Positions 35,318 through 43,996 of a stretch of 64,000 nucleotides of DNA are shown piece after piece (position 1 is the first letter of the stretch; every line of letters begins with the position of its first letter). The translations under genes were made by a program, and so were the position numbers. Location of the stretch: contig NZ_JAERLY010000003.1 of NCBI RefSeq assembly GCF_018256155.1, forward strand, positions 62,001-126,000, read 5' to 3'. The stretch is from Gluconobacter sp. Dm-62 (GTDB lineage Bacteria; Pseudomonadota; Alphaproteobacteria; Acetobacterales; Acetobacteraceae). The notes below the pieces were generated by a model. The model had not been told where the DNA came from. It did not search any database and saw only the letters and a program-made list of their open reading frames with translations.

Positions 35318-36388
35318 CTAAAAGAGCAGCTCCATCTGATCGCAAGACGCAGTTTCCGCTGCATGAAAGCCCGAGAGCGTGAGCCCCAGCAGGCGTACGC
35401 CGGGCACGAACGGAAACAGGGGCGCCATGAGGCTCTGACCCGTTTCGAGCAGAACGCCTTCGGACGGGACAGGAGCAGGCAGGGTGCGGGCGCGGGTGAT
35501 CTGACGGAAATCGGCGTATTTGACCTTCAGGGTCACGGTCCGGGCCTGAAGCTGTCGGCGTTCCGCGCCTGCCCACAGCTTTGCTGCGATCTGCGTCAGG
35601 GCCAGATGCGCGTCGGCTTCGGAGGTCAGGTCCTGAAGATAGGTCTGTTCGGTGCCGAGGGATTTGCGCTCGCGGTTTACGACGACAGGGCGATGATCGA
35701 TGCCGCGGGAAATGCCGTAATAAAACGCCGCTGCCTTGCCAAAATGCCGAGTCAGCGTCTCGATATCCCGCTCCCGCAGGTCTGCGCCCGTTTCAATGCC
35801 CAGCGCTCGCATTTTCCGGGCCGTGGCCGGGCCGATGCCGTGAAACGCATCCACGGGCAGGGTGGACACGAAGTCCGGCCCCATGGCGGGCGTGATGACG
35901 AACAGTCCGTCCGGCTTGCGGTAATCCGAGGCCAGTTTGGCCAGAAAGCGGTTGTAGGACACGCCGGCGGAGGCGGTCAGCCCGGTTTCGGCGTGGATGT
36001 CCGCGCGGATGCGGTCCGCGACCAGCGTGGCGGACCCATAGGCCCCCAGATGATCCGTCAGGTCCAGATAGGCTTCATCCAGCGACAGCGGCTGGATCAG
36101 GGGTGTGTAGCGCGAAAAGATGTCGTGGATCTGGGCCGAGACGCTGCGATAGACGTCAAAGCGCGCGGGCACGAATACCAGATCCGGACACATGCGTCTG
36201 GCCGTGACCGACGGCATGGCCGAGCGGACACCGAAGCGCCGGGCCTCGTAGCTTGCGGCGGCCACTACGCCCCGTGCCTCGCCCCGTCCGACCGCGAGCG
36301 GACGGCCGCGCAGGAAAGGGTCGTCCCGCTGTTCGACAGACGCGTAAAATGCGTCCATGTCGATATGCACGATCCGGCGTTGCTCCAT
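35318..36388 (-). CDS. dinB: DNA polymerase IV (Y family)
   Basis: Translesion DNA polymerase. The 356-residue product starts MEQRRIVHIDMDAFYASVEQ with the metal-binding aspartate, has the second catalytic motif SLDEAYLDLTD, a helix-hairpin-helix (FHGIGPATARKMRALGI) and the little-finger domain. Unusually, no beta-clamp peptide is obvious at the C-terminus, which ends QMELLF; that QMELLF does resemble the QLxLF clamp motif. The upstream extension to 36493 would overlap the divergent Nudix gene and is rejected. Confidence 0.94.
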   Translation of the reverse strand: MEQRRIVHIDMDAFYASVEQRDDPFLRGRPLAVGRGEARGVVAAASYEARRFGVRSAMPSVTARRMCPDLVFVPARFDVYRSVSAQIHDIFSRYTPLIQPLSLDEAYLDLTDHLGAYGSATLVADRIRADIHAETGLTASAGVSYNRFLAKLASDYRKPDGLFVITPAMGPDFVSTLPVDAFHGIGPATARKMRALGIETGADLRERDIETLTRHFGKAAAFYYGISRGIDHRPVVVNRERKSLGTEQTYLQDLTSEADAHLALTQIAAKLWAGAERRQLQARTVTLKVKYADFRQITRARTLPAPVPSEGVLLETGQSLMAPLFPFVPGVRLLGLTLSGFHAAETASCDQMELLF

Positions 36389-36438
36389 GATGCGAGTTTC
36401 GCCGATTCGGAAGAACGAAACAAGATCAGGATCCGTCC

Positions 36439-37017
36439 ATGAGCTCCGAAAAAACTCTCGAAGACGCCCGCAGGGACGCCGGTTTCCAGACAATTTCGAC
36501 CCGGCTGGCCTACAGCAACCCCTGGACCGCCCTGCGCGAGGACATCATCGTCCATCCCAACGGAAAACAGGGCCTGTATGGCATCGTGGAGCGGGGCGAG
36601 TTCGTCGTGATCCTACCGCTGCATGCTGACGGGAAGGTGACGCTGATCCAGCAGTTCCGCTATCCGGTCGGTGAACGGCTGTGGGAGCTGCCGATGGGCA
36701 TGTGGGAGACGAAAGAGAACGTCGATCCGATCGAACTCGCGCTGGGCGAACTGCGGGAGGAAACCGGACTGCGTGCCGGCGAGATGATCCATGTTGGCAG
36801 CATGTATCAGGGCGCGGGTTATTCGAACCAGAAGGGACATGTCTTTCTGGCCCGCAATCTGAGCCGTGGTGAGACGGATCTGGAAGCCACAGAAGAGGAC
36901 ATCACCTGCCACGACATGACGCTTGAAACATTCGAGACCATGATCCGTGAGGGGGAGCTGAAATGCATGGTGTCATTGGCTGCCTTCGCCCTCATTCGGG
37001 CAAAAGGCCTGATCTGA
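36439..37017 (+). CDS. NUDIX hydrolase, ADP-ribose pyrophosphatase-like
   Basis: The 192-residue product has a Nudix box at about residues 90-115: GMWETKENVDPIE followed by LALGELREETGL, with the REExxEE-type glutamates in place but a spacer about two residues longer than standard. WELPMG before it and YSNQKGHVFLARNL after it match the ADP-sugar pyrophosphatase branch. A likely role is removal of ADP-ribose or similar nucleotides. It is divergent from dinB; 50 bases lie between the two starts. Confidence 0.87.
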   Translation: MSSEKTLEDARRDAGFQTISTRLAYSNPWTALREDIIVHPNGKQGLYGIVERGEFVVILPLHADGKVTLIQQFRYPVGERLWELPMGMWETKENVDPIELALGELREETGLRAGEMIHVGSMYQGAGYSNQKGHVFLARNLSRGETDLEATEEDITCHDMTLETFETMIREGELKCMVSLAAFALIRAKGLI

Positions 37018-37082
37018 CAGGTTTTTCCTGAAAGGACGGAACCTGGGACGTATCCGGGGCGCTATCGCTGATCGAGAACGTC

Positions 37083-37607
37083 ATGAAGGTTCCGATGGTC
37101 AACACCGCATCGCCGTCCCCTGATACCAACCAGATCATCGCGCGCGGGCATCCGACCGATAATGAGCTTCTTGCTTTTTATCGCTCGGAAATCCGGTTTG
37201 AGACCGAAGTCGTGAATGGTCGCCTTCAGGCTCTTCTGGGATCGCAGGCGTTTCTGGTCATCGCTTATGCGACGGCCATGACAGGCTCCACAAAGCGCTG
37301 GGGCGACAGCATGGTGCTTCTGCTGCCGCCCCTGTTTTCACTTCTGGGTTTCGTGCTGGCGCTCATGGCGTTGCCGGGCATCCGCGCCGCCTACGCCGCG
37401 ATCGGAAAGTGGGAGGGCAAACAGCGCCATCTGCACACCCAGAGCCCGGACCTGACCGAGTTTACTCTGGCGCCGAACGAGGACGAAACCCGCGACATGA
37501 TGCGCCGTGCCCAGCGTGGGGCACTGTTCGCCCATCAGGCCCCGTTCATTTTTATGATCGCCTGGGCGATTTTCGGGTTCATCCCGTTTTATCTGTATCT
37601 GAAATAA
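37083..37607 (+). CDS. membrane protein of unknown function
   Basis: A 174-residue protein with three predicted membrane segments (about 52-68, 78-97 and 150-172) and a cytoplasmic helical loop between the second and third (KWEGKQRHLHTQSPD). The N-terminal 45 residues are soluble and helical. No family recognised. ATG 37083 is used; an internal ATG at 37095 is possible. It lies 66 bases after the Nudix gene and is convergent with the monooxygenase-like gene. Confidence 0.65.
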   Translation: MKVPMVNTASPSPDTNQIIARGHPTDNELLAFYRSEIRFETEVVNGRLQALLGSQAFLVIAYATAMTGSTKRWGDSMVLLLPPLFSLLGFVLALMALPGIRAAYAAIGKWEGKQRHLHTQSPDLTEFTLAPNEDETRDMMRRAQRGALFAHQAPFIFMIAWAIFGFIPFYLYLK

Positions 37608-37610
37608 AGA

Positions 37611-37904
37611 TCAGGTCACGACATCCAGAAACACGACCTGCGAGCCACCCCCTTCGACCAGCGGCGTGATCGTCTGGTTGAAGACCCTGCCATGCTCGGT
37701 GGCCATGTGGGCCGCAAAGGCCGCGTCGTCCCGGTAGGTTTCTTCCACATGAAACAGGTCGGGGTCGGAGGCGAGCGTATAGACTTTGAAGCGTTCGCAG
37801 CCAGGTTCGGCGCGGACGTCTTTTGCCAGCGCCGTTAGCAGAACGCGCAGGGTCTCGCGCTGTCCGGGCAGAGCCTTAAGCGTGGCGTAAAGGGTTTTTG
37901 GCAT
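37611..37904 (-). CDS. antibiotic biosynthesis monooxygenase (ABM) domain protein
   Basis: A 97-residue ferredoxin-like alpha/beta domain protein: YATLKALPGQRETLRVLLTAL, then EPGCERFKVYTLASDPDLFHVEETY and AFAAHMATEHG. This is the pattern of small quinol monooxygenase (YgiN-like) proteins that act without a cofactor. The substrate cannot be inferred. It starts 81 bases downstream of the hypothetical gene on the same strand. Confidence 0.85.
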   Translation of the reverse strand: MPKTLYATLKALPGQRETLRVLLTALAKDVRAEPGCERFKVYTLASDPDLFHVEETYRDDAAFAAHMATEHGRVFNQTITPLVEGGGSQVVFLDVVT

Positions 37905-37985
37905 GACGCGGAACCTTGTTCTGGTTGGAGCTGCGTCATCATTGAGCCTCCGAAGCCAGCCCGCAAAGCCACAGCTGCGTGAAGC

Positions 37986-38363
37986 CTACGACTTTTCCAG
38001 CAGCGTTTTGCAGCGCATCCAGGACATGCGGTCCCGGAAGATGAACAGGACATAGTAGTCCAGCTCGCGGCTGCGGGTTTTCGTGGTGCGGGTATAGAAG
38101 GGATAGACGTCGAACGGCCCCTGAAGCCCGGCCGGGACGGGGTCTGACGGCAGGATGCAGGTGACCCGGAACAGCGGCATGTAAACCGCATCGTCTCCGG
38201 GATTGCGCCGCACATGCCACAGGTTCCGTCGGAACTTCTTCAGCCGTTCAGGCAGAAGAAAGACCATCGATTTCTCGATGAATCCTTCTCCGAAATGCTC
38301 CGGCCGGTAATACCGCATATCCTCGGGCATGTTGCAGAAATGGGGATGGTCCTGAACGATCAT
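37986..38363 (-). CDS. hypothetical protein, 125 residues
   Basis: No family recognised. The product is soluble, rich in aromatic and basic residues (MRYYRPEHFGEGF, KFRRNLWHVRRN, YPFYTRTTKTRSREL, YYVLFIFRDRMSWMR), with no signal peptide or membrane segment. Codon use fits the neighbours. It may be in an operon with the ABM protein downstream. The histidines and cysteine near the N-terminus (DHPHFCNM) could bind metal; this is speculative. Confidence 0.6.
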   Translation of the reverse strand: MIVQDHPHFCNMPEDMRYYRPEHFGEGFIEKSMVFLLPERLKKFRRNLWHVRRNPGDDAVYMPLFRVTCILPSDPVPAGLQGPFDVYPFYTRTTKTRSRELDYYVLFIFRDRMSWMRCKTLLEKS

Positions 38364-38422
38364 GGACCATCCTTTACGGCATTGCGCCGGTCCTTGGGAG
38401 AGGTGCCCTGGTGCCCCCGGCC

Positions 38423-39256
38423 TTATTCGGCCGGAGCATTTTCCGAAGACGTTTCACCGGAAGCCGGGCCTGCGATCTCCGCTGCGGCGCGGTTCAGGAT
38501 CGCCACAATCCGGCGCAGTTCGTCCGCATCCGCGCCACGACGGGACTTCAGGGCAGCCTTCAGCGCAAAGCGCGCATCATGGAATGCCTGTCCCAGTGTG
38601 GGGTCGAGGTCGTTGACGCCGCTGAACGCCTCGCGGACATCCGCCATGCGGGCACCGATACGGCTCAGGATGTCGAGGATGCGGGCGGCTTCTTCCTTAT
38701 GGGCGTCGTGATGTGCCTTTCCTTCTTCCGTCAGGCTGTAGAGCTTGCGGTTGCCTTCCTGGGTGACGGCGGCGAGGCCGGTTTCCTCAAGATAGGTGAG
38801 GGACGGATAGATCACGCCGGGGCTGGGCTTGTAGAATCCGCCCGAACGCTCTTCGAGACGCCGGATCAGCTCATAGCCGTGGGCAGGGGCCTCTCCGAGC
38901 AGGGCGAGGATGACGAGCTGAAGCTCATCGGCCGTCAGCTTGCGACCGCGAGAGAAGCCTTCGCTTCCCAGATCGCCGCCAAAACCCTTGCCGAACCGGC
39001 CACCAAAGCGTCCACCGCCCATTCCGCCTCCGGGGCCACCGCGTCCGCCATGTCGACGGCCGAAACCGCCTTCACCACGCTCCATACCCCGATGACGCCC
39101 GCCCCGTCCTTCCTCACGACCCCGACCCTTGTCGGAGTCTTCACCTTCCGCGACGGGACGTCCCATGCCGAAAAAGCCGCGGCGATGGCCGCGATGTGAC
39201 CGGTGTCCGCCATCCGGGAGGTCTGTGTTGAAACGGTCAGTCTTGTGTTTGAACAT
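38423..39256 (-). CDS. PadR-family transcriptional regulator with Gly/Arg-rich N-terminal extension
   Basis: A 277-residue protein in two parts. Residues 1-105 are a low-complexity Gly/Arg/His region (repeats of the type GGRHRG, GGFGRRHGGRGG, GGRFGGRFGKGFGG). From about 108 there is a normal PadR winged helix (LQLVILALLGEAPAHGYELI, GVIYPSLTYLEETGL, RKLYSLTEEG), followed by a long C-terminal helical dimerisation part. The extension triples the usual N-terminus; it may bind DNA, RNA or metal. A clean AGGAG lies before the ATG and three overlapping palindromes just upstream, so it is probably autoregulated. Confidence 0.88.
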   Translation of the reverse strand: MFKHKTDRFNTDLPDGGHRSHRGHRRGFFGMGRPVAEGEDSDKGRGREEGRGGRHRGMERGEGGFGRRHGGRGGPGGGMGGGRFGGRFGKGFGGDLGSEGFSRGRKLTADELQLVILALLGEAPAHGYELIRRLEERSGGFYKPSPGVIYPSLTYLEETGLAAVTQEGNRKLYSLTEEGKAHHDAHKEEAARILDILSRIGARMADVREAFSGVNDLDPTLGQAFHDARFALKAALKSRRGADADELRRIVAILNRAAAEIAGPASGETSSENAPAE

Positions 39257-39268
39257 TATGTTCTCCTA

Positions 39269-39308
39269 TTCGATATATCGAACGATATAGTATCTTAAGA
39301 TATATCTT
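39269..39308. promoter_or_regulatory. stacked palindromes upstream of padR
   Basis: TTCGATATATCGAA (39269-39282) is a perfect 14-bp palindrome; TATCTTAAGATA (39291-39302) and AAGATATATCTT (39297-39308) are perfect 12-bp palindromes that overlap each other. AT-rich ATAT-centred sites are typical PadR operators. They cover the expected padR promoter and face the divergent VTT-family gene. Confidence 0.65.
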
Positions 39309-39434
39309 CAAGAGAAAAATACGGTCGAATGATTTTTTCCCGGGACAGTCGGCCTGCGGCACGGACGCCAGCATGAACTCGTGTTTACGCTCCAGCCCAT
39401 AGCCGCCGCGGCCTGCGGCTGGTATCGGGCAGGG

Positions 39435-40163
39435 ATGGGTAGCCCGATTTCTCTTCCTCCCGATCCGGAACTGCGTCGCACGCTGCGGCAGCTTGTGCCC
39501 TGGCGCGCGGCATTGACGATTGGTGCCATGCTGGTGCTGGTGGCGGCCCTTCAGCGCCTGCCGTTCATTCATCATCTTCTGGAAAATGCGCCGCACTGGC
39601 ACGAAACCCCGGGCGCGCCGCTGTGGTTCCTGCTGCTGGCCATTCCTTACAGCGCGTGTGGACTGCCGCGTCAGGCGCTCTGTGTGGCGGCCGGTCTCGC
39701 ATTTGGTCTGTGTGGCGGCCTTGTTCTGTGTTCGCTGGCTTATATGCTGGGGGCTGCTCTGGCATATGGATGGGCGCGGGTGCTTGCTCCGGCAGCCTTC
39801 AGGGCGCGGCTGCATGACAGGCTGGAAGCGGATTATGCCGCTCTGGCCCGAACGCTCCACGCGAAGCCCTTCCGGGCGGTTCTGACGCTGCGGCTGATGC
39901 CGGTGGGGTCCGCACTGCTGGTCTCGACGGCGGCGGGGCTTTTTGAACTGCCGCTGTTACCGTTTTCGGTTGCAACGTTTCTGGGTGGCCTGCCGCAGAC
40001 ACTGATTTTCGTCCTGGTCGGGTCCGGAACACGGATCGGGCACGTTCTTCAGTTGGGGCTTGCGGGAATCCTGTTCGTCGTGTCGGGTGTGCTGGGGGCC
40101 ATTCTACTCCGGCAGCATGGCCAGACTGCCCCGGATAATAAAACAGACACTCCGGCGCCCTGA
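39435..40163 (+). CDS. VTT-domain (TVP38/TMEM64-like, DedA-related) membrane protein
   Basis: A membrane protein with about six hydrophobic segments. The VTT domain is recognised by PYSACGLPRQALCVAAGLAFG, LGAALAYGWARVL and the re-entrant RLMPVGSALLVSTAAGLFELPLLPF, then FLGGLPQTLIFVLVGSG. Family members may move lipids across membranes. From ATG 39435 the protein has 242 residues; GTG 39381 would give 260. Neither start has a clear ribosome site. Divergent from padR. Confidence 0.83.
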   Translation: MGSPISLPPDPELRRTLRQLVPWRAALTIGAMLVLVAALQRLPFIHHLLENAPHWHETPGAPLWFLLLAIPYSACGLPRQALCVAAGLAFGLCGGLVLCSLAYMLGAALAYGWARVLAPAAFRARLHDRLEADYAALARTLHAKPFRAVLTLRLMPVGSALLVSTAAGLFELPLLPFSVATFLGGLPQTLIFVLVGSGTRIGHVLQLGLAGILFVVSGVLGAILLRQHGQTAPDNKTDTPAP

Positions 40164-40249
40164 AGAGCTTTACACTCCGGAACGACCCGGACCATACCGG
40201 GCCATCAGAGATCATCGATCCGCAACCTGAAGTGAACAGGCAGACGCGC

Positions 40250-41518
40250 ATGACAGACCAGAACATGACATTCAGACGGGGAGATCCCCTGCCCGCATGG
40301 CTGCCGGTTCTGCTGGGGATTTTTACGGCTGTCGGGCCGGTCTCGACGGATGTCTATCTTCCGGCGCTGCCTGAAATGGAGCGTCAGCTCCATACGGCCG
40401 CAGGGTCGGGCAGTGCGACCATGGCGGCCTGGGTGATCGGGCTTGCGATCGGGCAAATCAGTATCGGCCCGATTTCGGACCGGTTTGGCCGCCGCTGGCC
40501 ACTGCTGATCGGGATGCTGGGCTATACGCTGGGCGAGATCGGCTGTGCGCTGGCGCCGAGCATGACGTTCCTGTGCATCTGCCGTGTTTTCTCCGCCATT
40601 ATGGCCTCTGCCGGACTTGTGGTGCCGAACGCGTGCATCCGGGATCTGACAGAGGGGGATGCGTCGTCGAAAATGATGTCCCGTCTGATCGTCATTCAAG
40701 GAACCGTGCCGATTCTGGCGCCGATGCTTGGCGGATTTGCGCTGAAATTCGTGGACTGGCGTGTCATCTTCTGGGTGACGGCCGCCTATGGCGGGATCTG
40801 TACCCTCCTGCTCATGACTATTTTCCCGGAAACACTGGCCCCGCAGGACCGCCGTGACCTGCGGCCCGTCTCCATTATCGAACGCTATGTCTATATTCTG
40901 CGGACCCGCAGTTTCATCACGAATGGTCTGGTCTGGAGTTTCCTAGGCTTTGTCACCTTCACCTATCTGACGGCCGCGCCCATGCTTTTCGAAGAAGTCT
41001 TCGGCATGTCACCCTTTCATTACGGTATGCTGTTCGGGTTGTTTGCGATCTGCATGATTGCGGCGTCTGCCATCAATGGACAGCTCGTGGGCCGGGTGAA
41101 TACGGGTAAGATGCTGTTCTCGGCGCTGGGTGTCAGTCTGGCAGGGTGCGCAATCCTGTTTCTGCTCGCGCTTGTCTCAGGCTATGATGTTGATCCGCAG
41201 GGACACATCAAGGCGATATTTCTGTGGCCACTCATCATTGCACTCATCATTACCCTGGCGCCGACAGGGATTATCGGTCCGAATTCCATGGTGGGTATCC
41301 TGTCCGAACAGTCTGATCGTGCCGGTTCGGCCTCTGCACTGGCGGGGACAATGCAGTATCTTTTCGGAGCAGTTGCCAGCGCCCTTTTCGGACTTGTGCC
41401 ATCAGGGACAGCCGTTCCCATGGCAGTTTTCCTCTCTTTTGCCTTTGTCGCGGCCATGGGCTTCGCCCTGCTCCGTCCAACCCTGCCTGCCGTGGCGGAA
41501 CCGCCGCGTCAGTCGTAA
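40250..41518 (+). CDS. Bcr/CflA-family multidrug efflux MFS transporter
   Basis: A 422-residue 12-span permease. VGPVSTDVYLPALPEME in helix 1, the loop motif GPISDRFGRRWPLLIGM, and RVFSAIMASAGLVVPNACIRDL with the helix 5 antiporter segment place it in the Bcr/CflA drug:H+ antiporter group. ATG 40250 is chosen over GTG 40232. Its substrate is unknown. The next gene, a response regulator, starts 14 bases after its stop. Confidence 0.88.
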   Translation: MTDQNMTFRRGDPLPAWLPVLLGIFTAVGPVSTDVYLPALPEMERQLHTAAGSGSATMAAWVIGLAIGQISIGPISDRFGRRWPLLIGMLGYTLGEIGCALAPSMTFLCICRVFSAIMASAGLVVPNACIRDLTEGDASSKMMSRLIVIQGTVPILAPMLGGFALKFVDWRVIFWVTAAYGGICTLLLMTIFPETLAPQDRRDLRPVSIIERYVYILRTRSFITNGLVWSFLGFVTFTYLTAAPMLFEEVFGMSPFHYGMLFGLFAICMIAASAINGQLVGRVNTGKMLFSALGVSLAGCAILFLLALVSGYDVDPQGHIKAIFLWPLIIALIITLAPTGIIGPNSMVGILSEQSDRAGSASALAGTMQYLFGAVASALFGLVPSGTAVPMAVFLSFAFVAAMGFALLRPTLPAVAEPPRQS

Positions 41519-41531
41519 GGAAATATCCTTC

Positions 41532-41894
41532 ATGAAGGCCCTCCTTGTCGAAGATGACGCCGCCATCGCACTGGTGGTCGAGACGGTGCTCCAGCGTGAA
41601 GGCTGGACGGTCCGGCATGTTCTGGAGGGTGTCTCGGCTCTGGAAGGGGACGAGGCGCCGGATCTTCTAGTGACGGACCTCAACCTGCCCGGCGCTCGGA
41701 ACGGATTGGAAATTGCCCACCTGCTGCGGGAGCGCCGTCCGCAGATGGCGGTGGTGCTCATGTCGGGCGATTATGAAGAGAGCGACATGGCGCCGCAGGG
41801 CATGGCCGTGCTGCCCAAACCGTTCCGCAGGGCAGGGCTTCTGGCAGCCATTGCGCAGGCCCGTAATGAGGCTCCGGGCGCAATCCGGACTTGA
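41532..41894 (+). CDS. single-domain response regulator (receiver only)
   Basis: A 120-residue CheY-like receiver with phosphoacceptor Asp49 in [10 protein letters not shown], the acidic pair at residues 8-9 (EDD), and the conserved lysine in VLPKPFR. There is no output domain, so it must act by binding another protein or as a phosphate shuttle. A conserved Ser follows in LMSGDYEE. It follows the Bcr-type transporter by 14 bases and precedes apt by 78 bases. Confidence 0.9.
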   Translation: MKALLVEDDAAIALVVETVLQREGWTVRHVLEGVSALEGDEAPDLLVTDLNLPGARNGLEIAHLLRERRPQMAVVLMSGDYEESDMAPQGMAVLPKPFRRAGLLAAIAQARNEAPGAIRT

Positions 41895-41971
41895 GGCCGG
41901 GGGTTGAGTTGGGGGGGAGACTCCCCTACATGCCGCGCTGTTTGCCATGTCCAGATGAAAGCAGTGCCGCC

Positions 41972-42511
41972 ATGTCGTTTCAGGATCCCCACCCGCTCGA
42001 TCTCAAGAGTTACATCCGCGAGATCCCGGATTTTCCGAAACCCGGCATCCTGTTCTATGACATCTCGACCCTGATCCGCTCGCCGGATGCCTGGCAGGTC
42101 GCGACCGCCCGTCTGGCCCGCGCGATCGCCGCCTGGCAGCCGGACATGCTGGCCGGAATCGAGAGCCGCGGCTTTCTGACGGCCGCACCGCTGGCGCTGC
42201 GTCTGGGCTGTGGCTTCACGATGCTGCGCAAGCCGGGCAAGCTGCCGGGCAAAACCATTTCCCTGAAATACGGCCTCGAATATGGCGAGGACGAGCTTCA
42301 CATTCAGGCAGACGCCATCAAGCCGGGTCAGCGCGTTGTGGTGCTGGACGACCTTCTGGCAACGGGTGGTACCCTGGCGGCGTCTGTTGATCTTCTGCGC
42401 AAGGTCGGCGCCGAAGTCGTGGGTGCATCCGTGCTCATCGAACTGGCGGATCTGAAGGGGCGTGAGAAACTGGACGTGCCGCTGAACGCTCTGATGACTT
42501 ACGACGAATAA
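41972..42511 (+). CDS. apt: adenine phosphoribosyltransferase
   Basis: Purine salvage: adenine plus PRPP gives AMP. The 179-residue product has [19 protein letters not shown], the FESRGF-equivalent GIESRGFL, and the PRPP loop [13 protein letters not shown]. Length is normal. ATG 41972 (after GCCGCC; no strong Shine-Dalgarno) is preferred to a start at 41891 that would overlap the response regulator. Eleven bases separate it from the nitroreductase gene, suggesting co-transcription. Confidence 0.95.
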   Translation: MSFQDPHPLDLKSYIREIPDFPKPGILFYDISTLIRSPDAWQVATARLARAIAAWQPDMLAGIESRGFLTAAPLALRLGCGFTMLRKPGKLPGKTISLKYGLEYGEDELHIQADAIKPGQRVVVLDDLLATGGTLAASVDLLRKVGAEVVGASVLIELADLKGREKLDVPLNALMTYDE

Positions 42512-42522
42512 GGAAACACCAC

Positions 42523-43353
42523 ATGTCGGGCACCTCTTCCGTCAGTTCTTCCGCGCTATGGCAGACACGGTACCGCACAGCGGCGCCGGAAAACCTGCCG
42601 GATAATGCGGTGCTCGACCTGCTGCTGTCGCATCACTCGGTCCGGGCCTATCTGCCCGACGCCCTGCCCGAAGGTACGCTGGAAGCCGGTATCGCCGCGG
42701 CCTCCTCGGCAGCCACGTCCAGCAATCTTCAGGTCTGGTCCGTCGTGGCCGTCGAAAACCCGGAGACGCGCGCCAGACTTGCGGAGCTGTGCGGGGGCCA
42801 GAAGCATATCGAGGTCGCGCCCCTGTTTCTGGCCTGGATCGTCGATCTGGCCCGGCTGGAGCGGATCGCCGAACGGGCCGGGATGGGGCACGAGGCGCTC
42901 GACTATCAGGAGACGTTCCTCATGGCGACGCTCGATACCGGGATCGCCGCCCAGAACGCCGTCACCGCGTTCGAATCCCTTGGTCTGGGCACGGTCTATA
43001 TTGGCGGCTTGCGCAATCATCCCGAAGAAGTCGCCAGTCTTCTGTCCCTTCCGCCGCGCTCGGTCGCGGTCGTGGGGCTCTGTGTCGGCAAACCTGATCC
43101 GGCGGCCCAGAACGGCCACAAGCCCCGTCTGGGACAGGACGTGGTCCTGCACCACGAGCGTTACAGCACGGAGAACGAGGCCGAAGGCATCGCGGCCTAT
43201 GACCGCATCGCGGACGACTACCAGAAGGAACAGGGCCTGACGTCGCGGGCATGGTCGGAAACGGTCGCCAAGCGGGTGGACAGCTTCAAGGGCCTGAGCG
43301 GGCGACATGTCATGCGTTCGGTCCTGCACAAGCTCGGCTTTGCGCTCCGGTAA
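42523..43353 (+). CDS. NfsA-type nitroreductase / NADPH-dependent FMN oxidoreductase
   Basis: A 276-residue flavin reductase: LLSHHSVRAYLPDALPEGTLE (FMN phosphate site), AAASSAATSSNLQVWSVVAVE, GIAAQNAVTAFESLGLGTVYIGGLR and the C-terminal YDRIADDYQKEQ. This is the NfsA/Frp layout that reduces nitro compounds, quinones or flavin with NADPH. GGAAACACCACATG gives a fair ribosome site. Possibly linked to the upstream apt only by position. Confidence 0.9.
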   Translation: MSGTSSVSSSALWQTRYRTAAPENLPDNAVLDLLLSHHSVRAYLPDALPEGTLEAGIAAASSAATSSNLQVWSVVAVENPETRARLAELCGGQKHIEVAPLFLAWIVDLARLERIAERAGMGHEALDYQETFLMATLDTGIAAQNAVTAFESLGLGTVYIGGLRNHPEEVASLLSLPPRSVAVVGLCVGKPDPAAQNGHKPRLGQDVVLHHERYSTENEAEGIAAYDRIADDYQKEQGLTSRAWSETVAKRVDSFKGLSGRHVMRSVLHKLGFALR

Positions 43354-43676
43354 AAGTGATTTTCGGACTTGCGGAAGAAATTCTTTCCGGTCTGAAAGTC
43401 TTTAAAGAGATTTAAAGCTCTCGTTTTTCAGGGCTTTGACGCGGATACTGGTTCTGAAAAATAAACCTGTCCGATAAAAACTTCCCTGATGAACTCTGCG
43501 GGGTGGGTTTTATTTTGAACTTGCTCCTGCGGGATTTTTGCAGGCATATTCAGGGTGCAGCTGTTTTTCTGGCTGGAGAATATCGCCCTGCGTTGATGCG
43601 CATGGCCTTCCCCCTCTGAAAAAACTGATCACGTGAATGTTTGCGCGTGAAGCTGCGTTATCAAAGGAGACCTGCA
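43354..43676 (+). other. 323-base intergenic region, cspA leader
   Basis: No gene or tRNA is recognised here. Several short A/T-rich tracts and weak hairpins occur, for example CCTGC / GCAGG around 43526-43543. A possible promoter is TTGCTC (43521-43526), 18 bases, CATATT (43545-43550), leaving a leader of more than 110 bases. Long leaders are usual for cold-shock genes, where the RNA folds differently with temperature; whether this one does is not shown. Confidence 0.4.
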
Positions 43677-43883
43677 ATGGCGACAGGTACAGTAAAGTGG
43701 TTCAACGCCACGAAGGGCTTCGGTTTCATCCAGCCCAGCGATGGCACCACAGACGTTTTCGTTCACATTTCTGCTCTCGAAAAAGCCGGGCTGCAGAACC
43801 TGGACGAAGGCCAGCAGGTCTCTTACGAGATTGAAGATGGCCGCAACGGACGCAAGTCCGCAGGGAGCCTCAAGGCGCTCTGA
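43677..43883 (+). CDS. cold-shock domain protein
   Basis: RNA chaperone of the CspA family, 68 residues, with both RNA-binding motifs KGFGFIQ and VFVHISAL. The N-terminal [14 protein letters not shown] is canonical. ATG 43677 follows AAAGGAGACCTGCA, a good ribosome site; an in-frame start at 43641 would add 12 non-homologous residues. A terminator with a UUCG tetraloop follows within two bases. A long 5' leader precedes it. Confidence 0.96.
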   Translation: MATGTVKWFNATKGFGFIQPSDGTTDVFVHISALEKAGLQNLDEGQQVSYEIEDGRNGRKSAGSLKAL

Positions 43884-43885
43884 CG

Positions 43886-43912
43886 AAATGGTGGCTTCGG
43901 CCACCATTTTTC
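43886..43912 (+). terminator. rho-independent terminator after the cold-shock gene
   Basis: AAATGGTGGC (43886-43895) pairs with GCCACCATTT (43900-43909) around a C(UUCG)G tetraloop, followed by TT. Confidence 0.85.
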
Positions 43913-43996
43913 GTTTCAGGGGCTTTTGGCCGCCATCGCTTTCGCGCCTGCTCAGGCTATAACAGGGCATCTGCCCTGCCGTGCCGGAGCCGCGTC

